From NCBI RefSeq assembly GCF_030052995.1, contig NZ_JASJPW010000001.1, positions 3,400,001 through 3,464,000 of the forward strand: a stretch of DNA of 64,000 nt, read 5' to 3'. Below are positions 17,698 through 26,524 of this stretch, in pieces. Position 1 is the first letter of the stretch; each line of letters begins with the position of its first letter. Below the pieces are notes generated by a model. That model worked only from the letters and a program-made list of their open reading frames with translations. It searched no databases and was not told where the DNA came from. The position numbers and the translations under genes are program-made. The stretch is from Gemmobacter sp. 24YEA27. Lineage in GTDB: Bacteria; Pseudomonadota; Alphaproteobacteria; Rhodobacterales; Rhodobacteraceae.

Positions 17698-17913
17698 CTA
17701 GGGAAGTGAAACCGGCGGTGGGGAAATGATGTTGCCATTCTCCCGATGATACAGACCCTGCACCCGCGACACCGGCTCGCAGTTCCCGAGAACGAACCTT
17801 TCCTCAACAACTTCGTTCGCCCCGTCCTTCAACACCTGATGGAAAACGCGAGTTAAATCGCCATTCTCATCACGGCAGGCGAGCTTATGCGCTGTCGTCC
17901 ATTTCTGACCCAT
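17698..17913 (-). CDS. Small hypothetical protein
   Basis: 71 residues from the ATG at 17913, with a very strong AGGAGGAGG ribosome site. It is a soluble, mixed-charge protein (MGQKWTTAHKLACRDENGD ... VVEERFVLGNCEPVSR) with two Cys and no recognised domain. It sits between the AI-2E gene and the IS21 element. The function is unknown. Confidence 0.6.
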   Translation of the reverse strand: MGQKWTTAHKLACRDENGDLTRVFHQVLKDGANEVVEERFVLGNCEPVSRVQGLYHRENGNIISPPPVSLP

Positions 17914-18126
17914 CGCGACCTCCTCCTTTTGTTGTGCGGTGATCGAAGTGTGACCAGACGATTCGTGCAACCATGGCGGGTAATGAAGCAAGAATTCGAG
18001 CGAAGTTCTGCCACACGCACCTATTACAGCAAGGGCCGTCACTACCCCGGCTTCCTGAACCCTTTCATCGGCCCGCACCTCCCTCGGCCACCACGCCAGT
18101 CGAAACATCTCTGATGGGCCTCAGTC

Positions 18127-18282
18127 ATGGAACCGTCCAGATGCTCACCGACCACGGTTACGCTCTGTTGGGTGTTGATCGCCTTTGCGGGCCGACTATT
18201 CGTGACGGTGGCTTTGGTTGCGACCTTGATGGCGGCGGCGGCGGCGAAGGAAGCCGCCTGGGTGTTGAACGGCTTGCAATAA
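18127..18282 (+). CDS. Possible small membrane protein cut by the IS21 end
   Basis: A 51-residue frame from the ATG at 18127 with one hydrophobic helix (CWVLIAFAGRLFVTVALVATLM) followed by a charged tail. Its stop falls within the left end of the IS21 element, so the native C-terminus may have been replaced by the insertion. There is no clear ribosome site. It could be chance. Confidence 0.35.
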   Translation: MEPSRCSPTTVTLCWVLIAFAGRLFVTVALVATLMAAAAAKEAAWVLNGLQ

Positions 18283-18380
18283 GGACCCCGCTTCTGGGGT
18301 GATCGGCGTCCAAAAGGGACCCCACCGACCGGGGGTTGGGTCCATTGTGCCTTCGATGATTATCGGAGGCCGAGCACGGG

Positions 18381-19880
18381 ATGCTGATCGTGGAGACAAT
18401 AGCAAAAATCAGGCGGCTACATTTCACCGAGGGCAAGGGGATCAAGACGATCTGCCGTGACCTGAAGCTGTCGAAGAAGGTGGTGCGGAAGGTGGTCCGC
18501 ACCGGGATTACCGAGTTCACCTATACCCGGACGGTGCAGCCGCGCCCGAAGCTGGGTGCCTGGCTGGGTGAACTCAACCGGCTGCTTGAGGTCAACGCCG
18601 CGCGGGCCAGCCGGGAACGGCAGTCTCTGACACAGATCTACGAAGAGCTGAGCGGTCTCGGTTATGAAGGTGGGTATGACGCGGTGCGCCGCTACGCCTC
18701 GAACTGGGCGCGCAATCAGAGCTGGGGTGCCTCTTCCGCTTTCGTGCCTCTGAGCTTTGCGCCCGGCGAAGCCTATCAGTTCGATTGGAGCCACGAGGTT
18801 GTGGTCATTGATGGGGCGACGACCACCATCAAAGTGGCTCATGTTCGCCTGTGTCACAGCCGGATGTTCTTCGTGCGGGCCTATCCTCGCGAGACGCAGG
18901 AGATGTTGTTCGATGCCCACGACAGGGCCTTCGCCTTCTTCAAGGGCACCTGCACCCGCGGGATCTACGACAACATGAAGACAGCGGTGGAGACCATCTT
19001 CACCGGCAAAGAGCGTCTCTACAATCGTCGGTTCCTACAGATGGTCAGCCATTATCTGGTAGAACCTGTTGCCTGCAGCCCTGCTGCGGGTTGGGAGAAA
19101 GGCCAGGTGGAGAGCCAAGTTGGCACAGTTCGCCAGCGGTTCTTCGCGCCGCGCGTCAGGGTCAAAAGCTACGAGGAACTGAATGCCTGGCTGCTGGACA
19201 AGTGCATCGCCTCGGCCAGAACCAGCAAGCATCCGGAGCTGACGGACAAAACCGTCTGGCAGGTCTTCCAGGAAGAGCGCCCACACCTTGTTCCCTATGC
19301 CGGGCGCTTCGACGGGTTCCATTCGCTGCCTGCGGCGGTGTCGAAGACCTGCCTCGTGCGCTTCGACAATAACAAATACTCGGTTGCGGCAACGGCTGTC
19401 GGGCGGCAGGTCGAGATCAGGGCCTATGCTGAGCGGATCGAGATCCGGCAGGAGGGCCGACTGGTCGGAGACCACCCGCGCCACTTCGGCCGAGACCGAA
19501 CGGTCTACAATCCCTGGCATTATGTGCCTGTTTTGCTTCGTAAACCCGGAGCGCTGCGTAACGGCGCACCGTTCAAGGATTGGGTTCTTCCCGGAGCTCT
19601 CGAACAGATCCGCCGTAAGCTGCAGGGCTCATCAGATGGCGACCGCCAGATGGTGAAGGTCCTCGGCGCCGTGCTGACGGAAGGGATGCCTACGGTGCAA
19701 AAGGCATGCGCCGAAGCCCTCTCGCAAGGTGTCCATTCTGCCGATGTGATCCTCAATATTATATCCCGCAGGCGCGATCCCGAACCGCCGCCTCTCCTGC
19801 TGACCTCCCCGGCCTTGCGCCTGACCCACGAACCGGTGGCGGACTGCGCCCGTTATGACCTGCTGCGGAGGGCCAGCTGA
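18381..19880 (+). CDS. istA: IS21 family transposase IstA
   Basis: DDE transposase of 499 residues. The N-terminal helix-turn-helix ([20 protein letters not shown]) is followed by the RNase H-like catalytic core, with the first acidic residue in [13 protein letters not shown] and later segments [19 protein letters not shown] and [15 protein letters not shown], and then the C-terminal beta-barrel. It appears full length and intact. The last base of the stop overlaps the istB start (TGATGG), the usual arrangement for coupled translation. Confidence 0.95.
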   Translation: MLIVETIAKIRRLHFTEGKGIKTICRDLKLSKKVVRKVVRTGITEFTYTRTVQPRPKLGAWLGELNRLLEVNAARASRERQSLTQIYEELSGLGYEGGYDAVRRYASNWARNQSWGASSAFVPLSFAPGEAYQFDWSHEVVVIDGATTTIKVAHVRLCHSRMFFVRAYPRETQEMLFDAHDRAFAFFKGTCTRGIYDNMKTAVETIFTGKERLYNRRFLQMVSHYLVEPVACSPAAGWEKGQVESQVGTVRQRFFAPRVRVKSYEELNAWLLDKCIASARTSKHPELTDKTVWQVFQEERPHLVPYAGRFDGFHSLPAAVSKTCLVRFDNNKYSVAATAVGRQVEIRAYAERIEIRQEGRLVGDHPRHFGRDRTVYNPWHYVPVLLRKPGALRNGAPFKDWVLPGALEQIRRKLQGSSDGDRQMVKVLGAVLTEGMPTVQKACAEALSQGVHSADVILNIISRRRDPEPPPLLLTSPALRLTHEPVADCARYDLLRRAS

Positions 19881-20608
19881 TGGATCGTGCTGACATCATG
19901 GCCGCAATGGGCGAGCTGAAGCTCTACGGGATGCGCGCCGCTTATGATGAACTCATGGCGGTGGCTGTGCGCCGCCAGCATGAACCCCGCCAGATCGTTG
20001 GAGATCTTCTGGCCGCCGAGATCAACGAGAAGAAAGCGCGGTCGGTCAAATACCAGATCACCACCGCCAAGCTGCCCTATGCCCGGGAGATCGAGGAGTT
20101 CACCTTCGATGACACCCCGATCAACGAGACCCTGGTGCGAGATCTGGCCAGCGGGGAGTTCCTCAGCCAACAGCGCAATGTCGTGCTGGTTGGTGGCACG
20201 GGGACCGGCAAGACCCATATCTCTGTGGCCATCGCGCGCGCGGTCATCCGCAATGGTGCCCGGGGCAGGTTCTTCAATGTCGTCGATCTGGTGAACAGGC
20301 TGGAGGCCGAGGCCCGTGCTGGACGGGCGGGCCGGCTTGCAGAACATCTGATGCGGCTCGACTTCGTTATCCTCGATGAACTCGGATACCTGCCATTCGC
20401 CCAATCCGGAGGCCAGTTGCTGTTCCATCTGATCAGCAAGCTCTATGAGCAGACTTCCGTCATCGTCACCACCAACCTCGCATTCGGGGAGTGGCCGACC
20501 GTCTTCGGGGACGCAAAGATGACCACCGCGCTGCTCGACCGGCTCACCCACCACTGCGACATCGTCGAGACCGGCAACGACAGTTGGCGCATCAAAACCC
20601 GAGTCTGA
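19880..20608 (+). CDS. istB: IS21 family helper ATPase IstB
   Basis: AAA+ ATPase of 242 residues that assembles on target DNA and activates IstA. Walker A is GGTGTGKTH, Walker B is [12 protein letters not shown], and sensor 1 is [13 protein letters not shown]. The length is normal. The gene has no visible damage, so the element may be active. Confidence 0.95.
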   Translation: MDRADIMAAMGELKLYGMRAAYDELMAVAVRRQHEPRQIVGDLLAAEINEKKARSVKYQITTAKLPYAREIEEFTFDDTPINETLVRDLASGEFLSQQRNVVLVGGTGTGKTHISVAIARAVIRNGARGRFFNVVDLVNRLEAEARAGRAGRLAEHLMRLDFVILDELGYLPFAQSGGQLLFHLISKLYEQTSVIVTTNLAFGEWPTVFGDAKMTTALLDRLTHHCDIVETGNDSWRIKTRV

Positions 20609-20917
20609 ACACCCTCCAAAACGCAGGCCCGCGTCGGCTGCGCAAGCTGAAAAGCTACGCCGCCACGGGCCTGCTCACCCGCGCGCCGAAGGGGTTACTT
20701 TTGGACGCCGATCAGGGGGCCCGTTTGGATGCCGATTGACAGCCTGGGCCGGTAGCGCCGGAATCTGCGAGGCATTCCGTTCATCCTTCCTGTTCGGTTG
20801 GAGCGAGTATCGATTACCTCGAAGTCTGCCACGAGCGCCGAAGGAGTCAAACCTTGTTAAGGGCTGATGCGGGCCCGCAGGCCGCGAATGCGGGCAATCG
20901 GGCTTGCACAACATATA

Positions 20918-21379
20918 TCAACGCAAGAAGATCTCGGGATTATTGACTATGAGCACGGGCAGTTTGGTGCCTGCAAGAACTTCTGCTGCCTGGCTGCCCA
21001 AAAGCAGCTTTGTTAAGCCTCGCCTGCCTCGCGACCCAATGACAATCAGATCGCAGTCCAAATCCTCGGCTTTCTCGTAAATTGCTACTGCCGGGGCACT
21101 GTCTGGAACATAAACAAACTCAGGGTTTACGCAGCGGGTTTCCGCAAGGGGTTTTAGATCCGCGAAAATACTGTCGGCACGTGTTGAAAGAGCAAGCCTT
21201 GCTTCATCTTCGCGGTCACGAAAGCTGAACTCCTCGGCATAGAAATAGCTGCTGTAGGATTCTGACGCGTGAACAACGGTCAGGCGGGCCTCGAGGGCTT
21301 TAGCCATGTCAAATGCTACCGTGACCCCTCTCAGTGCCCAGTCCGATCCATCTGTCGCTGTGAGTATGTGCCTGAACAT
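20918..21379 (-). CDS. Universal stress protein (UspA family)
   Basis: About 153 residues from the ATG at 21379, which follows GGAGGAAG; an upstream Met at 21403 is less likely. It is a single Usp domain: the N-terminal strand FRHILTATDGSDWALRG, and the nucleotide-binding G-x2-G-x9-GS pattern in GSRGRRGLTKLLLGS followed by AAEVLAGTKLPVLIV. The ATP-binding motif is intact. Beside phage terminase genes it is out of place, and is best read as cargo of element A. Confidence 0.9.
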   Translation of the reverse strand: MFRHILTATDGSDWALRGVTVAFDMAKALEARLTVVHASESYSSYFYAEEFSFRDREDEARLALSTRADSIFADLKPLAETRCVNPEFVYVPDSAPAVAIYEKAEDLDCDLIVIGSRGRRGLTKLLLGSQAAEVLAGTKLPVLIVNNPEIFLR

Positions 21380-21534
21380 CACTTCCTCCATGGCTTTGAG
21401 CATGGGGCGCGAGATCGCCGGATCTTACCCCAGCTGCCGCAGCATATCAGAAATTACTCGCGGAGTCATGGCCGGCCTGACACCGCCGATAGCTCGACTT
21501 AACGAGGCAGAGCCGCACAGCATAGGGCAACACC

Positions 21535-22032
21535 ATGGGTGAACCGACAGAGTCTGGTGCTGTGCTGACGCCGAAGCAAGAGGCCTTCGCCCTCGCTTAT
21601 TTCGAGACCGGTAACGCCGCCGAGGCTTACCGCCGCGCCTATGATGTGGCCGAAAACGCCCGCGATTCATGGGTCTATGTCGAGGCCTGCCAACTCCTCG
21701 ATCACCCTAAGATTACCCTAAGGCTCGAGCAGCTTCAGGAGCAGGCTGCAAAGCTCTCCATCTTTACCCGCCAGAAGGCGCTGGAGGAGCTGGAGCAGGC
21801 CAGATCGGAAGCAATCAAGCTCGGCATGCCGGCCGCTGCCGTCAGTGCGATCAACAGCAAGGTGAAGCTGTTCGGGCTGGATGCGCCGACCAAGATCAAG
21901 GCTGAGGTGACCGGCAAGGATGGAGGCCCGATCCGGTCGGAAGAGGTGACCGCCCGTGACCGCATCGCTCGCCGAATTGCTGGCATCGCAGCCAGAACAG
22001 ATGCGCCTGGAGATACTGGCGGGGCTGAGTGA
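21535..22032 (+). CDS. Phage terminase small subunit
   Basis: 165 residues of the Terminase_2 type. The N-terminal region LTPKQEAFALAYFETGNAAEAYRRAYD contains the helix-turn-helix that recognises packaging sites. The middle has LLDHPKITLRLEQLQEQ and the C-terminal half is helical and charged. It partners with the large subunit, whose GTG start overlaps this gene by 77 bp. Confidence 0.9.
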   Translation: MGEPTESGAVLTPKQEAFALAYFETGNAAEAYRRAYDVAENARDSWVYVEACQLLDHPKITLRLEQLQEQAAKLSIFTRQKALEELEQARSEAIKLGMPAAAVSAINSKVKLFGLDAPTKIKAEVTGKDGGPIRSEEVTARDRIARRIAGIAARTDAPGDTGGAE

Positions 22033-23284
22033 CGAAGAGGCTGCGGCTCTCGAATACGACTGGCAGTTCTGGGCACGGAAGAACCAGATTGCCCCACCCG
22101 GTGAATGGCAGACCTGGCTGGCGCTCGCTGGTCGCGGTTTCGGTAAAACAGAGGCCGGCGCGCAGTGGGTTCGCCAGAGGGTAGCGGAAGGCGCCCGATC
22201 CATCGCCCTTGTGGCGGAGACCCAGAAAGACCTTGAGGAGGTCATGGTTGCCAGGTTGGTGAAGATCCACCCGCCCGGCGAGGAGCCGAAGGTCAGATAC
22301 AAGCCGGTTCGGGTGATCTGGCCGAATGGTGCGATTGCCCTCGGCTACAACGGCACCGAGCCGAACCAGCTGCGCGGCCCCGAGTTTGATACCGCATGGG
22401 TCGATGAGCTGGCGAAATACCGTTACGCCCGCGAAACATGGGATATGCTGCAATTCACGATGCGCAGCGGGCCAGACCCGCGCGTGTTCGTCACCACCAC
22501 GCCCCGGCCGATCCCGGTCCTGCGCGAGATCCTCGCAGACAAGACTACCGTCGTCACGCGAGGCTCGACATTCGATAACGCGGGCAACCTGCCCAAATCG
22601 TTCCTGACCAAGCTGAAGGCGAGATACGAAGGCACGCGCCTCGGGCGGCAGGAACTCAATGCCGAGATGCTGGACGATCTGCCCGGCGCGCTCTGGACGC
22701 GAGCGATGTTCGATGCGCCCGATGGCAGCGGCCAGATCGGCAGGGTGATCAAAGCGCCGGATCTGCAACGGATTGTGGTCGCGGTCGACCCCTCCGGAAC
22801 CGGCGGGTCGGGAGATGGCGGAGACAGCATCGGGATCGTGGTGGCGGGCCTTGGTGTCGATGGTCGCGGCTATGTGCTGGCAGACCGGACCTGCAAGCTT
22901 TCGCCGGCGGGATGGGGCAGGCGGGCCGTCGAGGCCTTCCACGAGTTCTCAGCCGACCGGATCGTCGCTGAGCGCAACTTTGGCGGCGCGATGGTTGAGC
23001 ATGTGATCCGAACCACGGATGCCAAGGTCGCATACAAGGAAGTCACCGCCAGCCGCGGTAAGGTCGCCCGGGCCGAGCCGGTTGCCGCTCTCTACGAGCA
23101 AGGCAAAATCAGCCATGTCGGGGCCTTCCCCGATCTGGAGGATCAGTGCTGCCTGATCGGGCCTGATGGCTTCATCGGCGAGGGCAGCCCCGACCGGGCC
23201 GACGCGCTGGTATGGGCACTTACGGAATTGATGCTGGGTGATGGGCCGCGCCGCGCTGCCGTAATCGAAACTGGCTTCTACTGA
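21956..23284 (+). CDS. Phage terminase large subunit
   Basis: DNA-packaging motor of 442 residues, similar in type to the gene-transfer-agent/Terminase_6 large subunits common in Rhodobacterales. ATPase domain: Walker A LAGRGFGKTEAG, Walker B TAWVDELAKY, coupling motif VFVTTTPRP. Nuclease domain from about residue 270, with IVVAVDPSGTGG and later acidic residues (SPDRADALVWAL). It appears complete. The portal gene that should follow is cut after ~45 codons, so the motor has no head to fill. Confidence 0.92.
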   Translation: MTASLAELLASQPEQMRLEILAGLSDEEAAALEYDWQFWARKNQIAPPGEWQTWLALAGRGFGKTEAGAQWVRQRVAEGARSIALVAETQKDLEEVMVARLVKIHPPGEEPKVRYKPVRVIWPNGAIALGYNGTEPNQLRGPEFDTAWVDELAKYRYARETWDMLQFTMRSGPDPRVFVTTTPRPIPVLREILADKTTVVTRGSTFDNAGNLPKSFLTKLKARYEGTRLGRQELNAEMLDDLPGALWTRAMFDAPDGSGQIGRVIKAPDLQRIVVAVDPSGTGGSGDGGDSIGIVVAGLGVDGRGYVLADRTCKLSPAGWGRRAVEAFHEFSADRIVAERNFGGAMVEHVIRTTDAKVAYKEVTASRGKVARAEPVAALYEQGKISHVGAFPDLEDQCCLIGPDGFIGEGSPDRADALVWALTELMLGDGPRRAAVIETGFY

Positions 23285-23292
23285 GGGCGGAC

Positions 23293-23427
23293 ATGCAAGA
23301 TATCACGATCCGCCACCCGCAATACGATGCCTTCGCCGAAAGCTGGCGGCAGGTCCGCGATGCCAATGCAGGCGAGGACGATATCAAACAGGCGGGCGAG
23401 CGATATCTGCCCATGAAATCGGGGCAG
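23293..23427 (+). pseudogene. Phage portal protein, N-terminal fragment
   Basis: The first ~45 codons (HPQYDAFAESWRQVRDANAG then AGERYLPMKSG) match the N-terminus of DUF4055-type portal proteins, which begin HPEY...WRxxRD...AGxxYLP. After about 23425 the similarity ends abruptly and another phage sequence begins, so about 90% of the portal gene has been deleted. Confidence 0.65.
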
Positions 23428-23585
23428 GCGGCCATCTCATTATCGCCGCCATCTGCATCGCAGCCTGGTTCACACACATTATCACATGCCTTTCGGTAGG
23501 CCTTTGGGGCTTCCTGATTGCCGGTGCGCTGCTTTTCCCCATCGCCATCGTTCATGGGGTCGGCATTTGGTTTGGGGCGTTCTGA
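23427..23585 (+). pseudogene. Small membrane protein lacking its start
   Basis: The frame GGHLIIAAICIAAWFTHIIT continues with a second hydrophobic stretch (GFLIAGALLFPIAIVHGVGI) and a stop at 23585. It reads as a two-helix phage membrane protein but has no start of its own; it is joined to the portal fragment at the deletion point. In frame and composition it belongs with the following early-region gene. Confidence 0.5.
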
Positions 23586-23586
23586 C

Positions 23587-23775
23587 ATGAGCCGCAAACT
23601 GATCGACCTCGCCCGTGACGCCCTTCGCGAAGCCTATGCCGTGCAGGCGTCCGATCTGGCAGCAAAGGCCCATGCGCGCCGGGCGTTGACCGCTCGTGGG
23701 CATGATGAGGCTGCGGTGTCGGATGCAGTCGAGGCGGCGTTTGCGCGCTGGTTTGACGTGTCGGAGGCCTGCTGA
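23587..23775 (+). CDS. Small hypothetical phage protein
   Basis: 62 residues from the ATG at 23587 (the downstream part of a longer frame), helical and Ala/Arg-rich (MSRKLIDLARDALREAYAV ... EAAFARWFDVSEAC). It is coupled at its stop (TGATG) to the integrase remnant. It is typical of short genes just before a phage integrase. No function assigned. Confidence 0.55.
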   Translation: MSRKLIDLARDALREAYAVQASDLAAKAHARRALTARGHDEAAVSDAVEAAFARWFDVSEAC

Positions 23776-24512
23776 TGCCGACCATGGTCCTGCGCGATCC
23801 ATCCCACGTTGACGCTCTGGCGCGCCGCCTGTCAGGGCGCAAGCTTCAACGGGCGATATGTCGTCATGTGGAACGAGGGCGGAAAGCGCCGACGCTTTCG
23901 TCTTGACGCACACACGACCAAAGAGGCGGAGCGCGAAGCCCGCGATCTGATCATGCAGCAGACCGCGCCCTCTCAGGGGGTGACGGTTGCGCAGATATCC
24001 GGCTGGCGATGCTGCTAATGCTGACGACAGCAGGCCGTATCGGGGCAATTCTGGAACTGACCTGGGACCGCGTTGACCTGTCGCGCCGAACAATCCGGCT
24101 GGCAAGCAACGAAATCGGCCCCCGCAAGGGCCGAGCTACCGTGCCTATCAATGACACACTGATCGCCGCACTACAGAGCGCAAAGGCGGCTGCAATGTCG
24201 GATTTCGTCGTGGAATGGGGCGGGCGTCAGGTCGGCTCTATCAAGACCGGCTTCAATGCCGCCGTAAAGCGCGCGGGCATCGAGCACTGCACTCCACACG
24301 ATTTGCGCCGCACCGCCGGCCGCTTCATGGCCGAGGCCGGGGTGACCATTGACGAGATTGCGCAATATCTCGGCCACACGAACCCCAGCGTGACCCGCAG
24401 CACATATGCCCGATTCTCGCCGGATCACCTGCGCCGCGCAGCAGGTTCGCTTGAGCTTGGCGGTGTGAGATTGGTTCATCGAACCAGAGGGAAAACCCCC
24501 AAATCCTCATAA
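23775..24512 (+). pseudogene. Tyrosine-recombinase integrase with frameshift and internal deletion
   Basis: It starts at ATG 23775, then shifts frame near 23840 into NGRYVVMWNEGGKRRRFRL (the N-terminal arm-binding domain). At about 24003 it jumps directly into the catalytic domain: GRIGAILELTWDRVDL (first Arg), HDLRRTAGRFM (HxxR), YLGHTNPSVTRSTYARF (His and catalytic Tyr). The core-binding domain of roughly 100 residues is missing. Its stop lies 14 bp before the att core at 24526, the normal place for an integrase. It is not related closely to the intact integrase of element B. Confidence 0.85.
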
Positions 24513-24525
24513 GCCACTGATTTTA

Positions 24526-24540
24526 TGGTGATCCCGACAG
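24526..24540. repeat. att core between elements A and B
   Basis: TGGTGATCCCGACAG is identical over 15 bp to the 3' end of the tRNA-Arg gene at 47873-47887 and in the same orientation, as expected for the direct repeats left by site-specific integration. Confidence 0.9.
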
Positions 24541-24615
24541 AATGGAAATAACCATTATGTTTCAATTACATGAATGGTAAACGCCCACCCTGCACCCCTT
24601 ATGAATTTCAAGGGC

Positions 24616-24882
24616 TTACGAAGAGCCTTGTAAACAGGCTGACGCCTGCTCACTCTCCATCGAAGCAACTTCAGAAAGTCTGGCGGGCTGAAAGCCCGAC
24701 CAGACGTGATCCCCGGCCACGACCAGCGGCCCCTGTCGCGAGCCCGCGATTCGGGCCAGCCGCTCGACCTCATCCGGCCAGTCAGCCCCTGCCCGCTCCT
24801 CATAGGCCAGCCCTGCCCGATCCAGCGCGCGTTTCGTCGCAACGCACGGGCCACAGCCCGGCGAGGTGTAGAGGATGATCAT
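24616..24882 (-). CDS. Glutaredoxin-like (NrdH-type) protein
   Basis: 88 residues with the thioredoxin-fold start MIILYTSPGCGPC; the CGPC redox pair is at residues 10-13. ATKRALDRAGLAYEE follows, and a cis-Pro region seems replaced by GPLVVAGDHVWSGF. Such small disulfide reductases often serve ribonucleotide reductase in phages. It lies immediately inside the left att site; decayed relatives occur at 12590-12785 and in 13090-13165, so it belongs to the element family. Confidence 0.85.
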   Translation of the reverse strand: MIILYTSPGCGPCVATKRALDRAGLAYEERAGADWPDEVERLARIAGSRQGPLVVAGDHVWSGFQPARLSEVASMESEQASACLQGSS

Positions 24883-24908
24883 GGTGTTGGTCCGTCTTTG
24901 AAGGTGGA

Positions 24909-25145
24909 TCAGAGGCCGGTGTAGCCAGAAGGCGTCATGATTGGCGCGGGCGGTGCAGCTTCAGGCATCAGCATTTCGACAAGCGCTGGCGCGCCGCGCC
25001 TCCCGCAATGCAGGCATTTCATGATGGCGAGGGCCTCGGCACGGATGGCCCGGCCGCCCGGTTCAAGCCATTGCGGCGGCATATCGTCGGCCGCCAGATG
25101 GCGAGATTGCCCGCAAGAACATTTGAGGTGAAAGATCCGCTTCAT
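24909..25145 (-). CDS. Small zinc-ribbon-like protein
   Basis: 78 residues from the ATG at 25145. Two Cys pairs (CSCG near residue 8 and CLHC near residue 44) suggest a zinc ribbon; the C-terminus is Pro-rich. Divergent from the next Cys-pair protein. Function unknown; possibly a regulator or a nucleic-acid-binding phage protein. Confidence 0.55.
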   Translation of the reverse strand: MKRIFHLKCSCGQSRHLAADDMPPQWLEPGGRAIRAEALAIMKCLHCGRRGAPALVEMLMPEAAPPAPIMTPSGYTGL

Positions 25146-25198
25146 GGTGAGAACATATACAGAACATTTAACGATTCGAGAAGCCCGGAACCGGCCAT

Positions 25199-25513
25199 AT
25201 GCCCTCTGTCCATCCATCGGCCAACCCCTTCCAGAACCGGCGGATGATCCACGCCGCGCAGGACGGCATGATCATCACCATGCGGTGCAATGGCTGCAGG
25301 CGGAGCGTTCACTTCTGGGCATCCGATCTCGTGAAAGTCGTCGGCAATGATCACCAGCTGCACATCGCACCGTGGCCATGCGCGCGGTGCAAAAGCACCG
25401 AGTCGATCAGTGTCTCCTGGCGAGTTCCTTCACCCGACTTCCTGAATGGATTGACCATCCGCCGTCCGGTCAGGCAGGTTGTGAAATGGCTATGGCGCAA
25501 CGAGAAGGCCTGA
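25199..25513 (+). CDS. Small Cys-pair (zinc-finger-like) protein
   Basis: 104 residues as listed, or ~90 if it starts at the Met at 25241. CNGC and CARC pairs about 35 residues apart would bind one zinc. Between them lies HFWASDLVKVVGNDHQLHI; a basic tail (RRPVRQVVKWLWRNEKA) follows. It ends 2 bp before the SRAP gene, so the two are cotranscribed. Confidence 0.6.
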   Translation: MPSVHPSANPFQNRRMIHAAQDGMIITMRCNGCRRSVHFWASDLVKVVGNDHQLHIAPWPCARCKSTESISVSWRVPSPDFLNGLTIRRPVRQVVKWLWRNEKA

Positions 25514-25515
25514 CG

Positions 25516-26136
25516 ATGTGCAATCTTTACAGCCAGACCACCTCACCCGAGGCGATGCGCCAGATCTTTGCCGGGCTGACGAACGCCGCCGGCAACATCG
25601 AGCCCGGCGATATCTACCCGGATCGCATGGCGCCGATCATCACTGCCGGAGAGGGAGGGCATGTTCTGCGCAGCGCCCGGTGGGGCCTGCCCTCCCCGCC
25701 TCAGTTCCACAGCAAGAGCGGCATCGATCGCGGCGTCACCAATGTGCGCAACACCAACTCGCCACACTGGCGGCGCTGGCTGGGTCCGCCGCATCGCTGC
25801 CTAGTGCCAGTCGAGAGGTTCGCGGAGCCGCGCCAGGGCAAGGGCGCAGGCAATGCGTGGTTCGCGCTGAAAGAGGATCGCCCGGCGTTCTTTGCCGGTA
25901 TCTGGGTGCCAGACTGGACGAGCATCCGCAAGCTGAAGGACGGTGAAACCACCGATGACCTCTTCGCCTTCCTGACCTGTGATCCGAATGCGGAAGTGGC
26001 AGCGATCCATCCGAAAGCCATGCCGGTGATCCTGACGGAGCCGGATGACTGGGAAGAATGGCTGGTAGAGCCGTGGACAGACGCCAGATCCTTACAGGGT
26101 CCACTGCCGGCCGGATCTCTGGAGGTCATTGAATGA
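25516..26136 (+). CDS. SOS response-associated peptidase (SRAP/HMCES/YedK family)
   Basis: 206 residues. The catalytic Cys is residue 2 (MCNLYS), exposed after Met removal. TNVRNTNSPHW and CLVPVERFAEP (conserved acidic residue) line the active site, and HPKAMPVIL supplies the His. Family members form thiazolidine crosslinks with abasic sites in single-stranded DNA. A phage copy may protect replicating phage DNA. It is coupled to a tiny lipoprotein gene by ATGA. Confidence 0.92.
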   Translation: MCNLYSQTTSPEAMRQIFAGLTNAAGNIEPGDIYPDRMAPIITAGEGGHVLRSARWGLPSPPQFHSKSGIDRGVTNVRNTNSPHWRRWLGPPHRCLVPVERFAEPRQGKGAGNAWFALKEDRPAFFAGIWVPDWTSIRKLKDGETTDDLFAFLTCDPNAEVAAIHPKAMPVILTEPDDWEEWLVEPWTDARSLQGPLPAGSLEVIE

Positions 26137-26234
26137 TCCGGATGACCGCCCTCGCGTTCTTCATCGCCCTCTCAGGCTGCGGCCCGTTGGATTACTACAG
26201 CGGGCGCAACATGGAGTTCTATCACGCTGGATAG
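26133..26234 (+). CDS. 33-residue lipoprotein
   Basis: A short gene ATGA-coupled to the SRAP stop. Signal sequence MIRMTALAFFIALSGC with a good lipobox (LSGC), then a 17-residue polar tail. It is probably a lipid-anchored peptide exported by the prophage. Known functions of similar peptides range from superinfection exclusion to lysis (Rz1-like); nothing here decides. Confidence 0.55.
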   Translation: MIRMTALAFFIALSGCGPLDYYSGRNMEFYHAG

Positions 26235-26524
26235 CCCGGACCTCATCAACAGCCGGTTTGAGTCAGGGACGATCAGGCTGGGGGTGAACCAGCCGCATCC
26301 AGGGTTCTTTGATCGAGGGTGAAGTCCCTACAACCTAACCGCAACCTATATACATATATCAGCCTTTCTGCCCGAAACATGACGGCGACAAAACCAGAAC
26401 ATGGAGGAACGTATGCTTGCCACACACACCCTTGTGTGCATAATGCATGCGCCGCGAAGCCAAACTGCGACGCGGCGACCAGAAGGCGCATGAACGTGAA
26501 TGAAGCAGAACAGAAAGGGCGCCC

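Larger units (their letters stand above)
18275..20741 (+). mobile_element. IS21-family insertion sequence
   Basis: A complete istA-istB pair is flanked by imperfect inverted ends. TGATCGGCGTCCAAAAG at 18300-18316 is matched inverted at 20698-20714. A further outer copy of the motif (reads TGTCAATCGGCATCC from 20741 inward) lies on the right, and a weaker TGCAATAAGG on the left. Multiple terminal repeats are typical of IS21. The outer limits given are the best guess; a target duplication was not found. Confidence 0.85.
12943..24540. mobile_element. Element A: decayed prophage remnant at the tRNA-Arg site
   Basis: It is bounded on the left by a degenerate att core (12943-12957) and on the right by the core at 24526-24540, which directly follows its own integrase remnant. 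The contents are phage-like: endolysin remnant, HNH fragment, terminase small and large subunits, portal fragment, and integrase with an internal deletion. An IS21-family element and non-phage cargo (AI-2E family protein, UspA) are inserted. Virion genes after the portal start are gone. The right end is firm; the left end is inferred from homology of the att core and of the following ~100 bp to element B. Confidence 0.7.
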
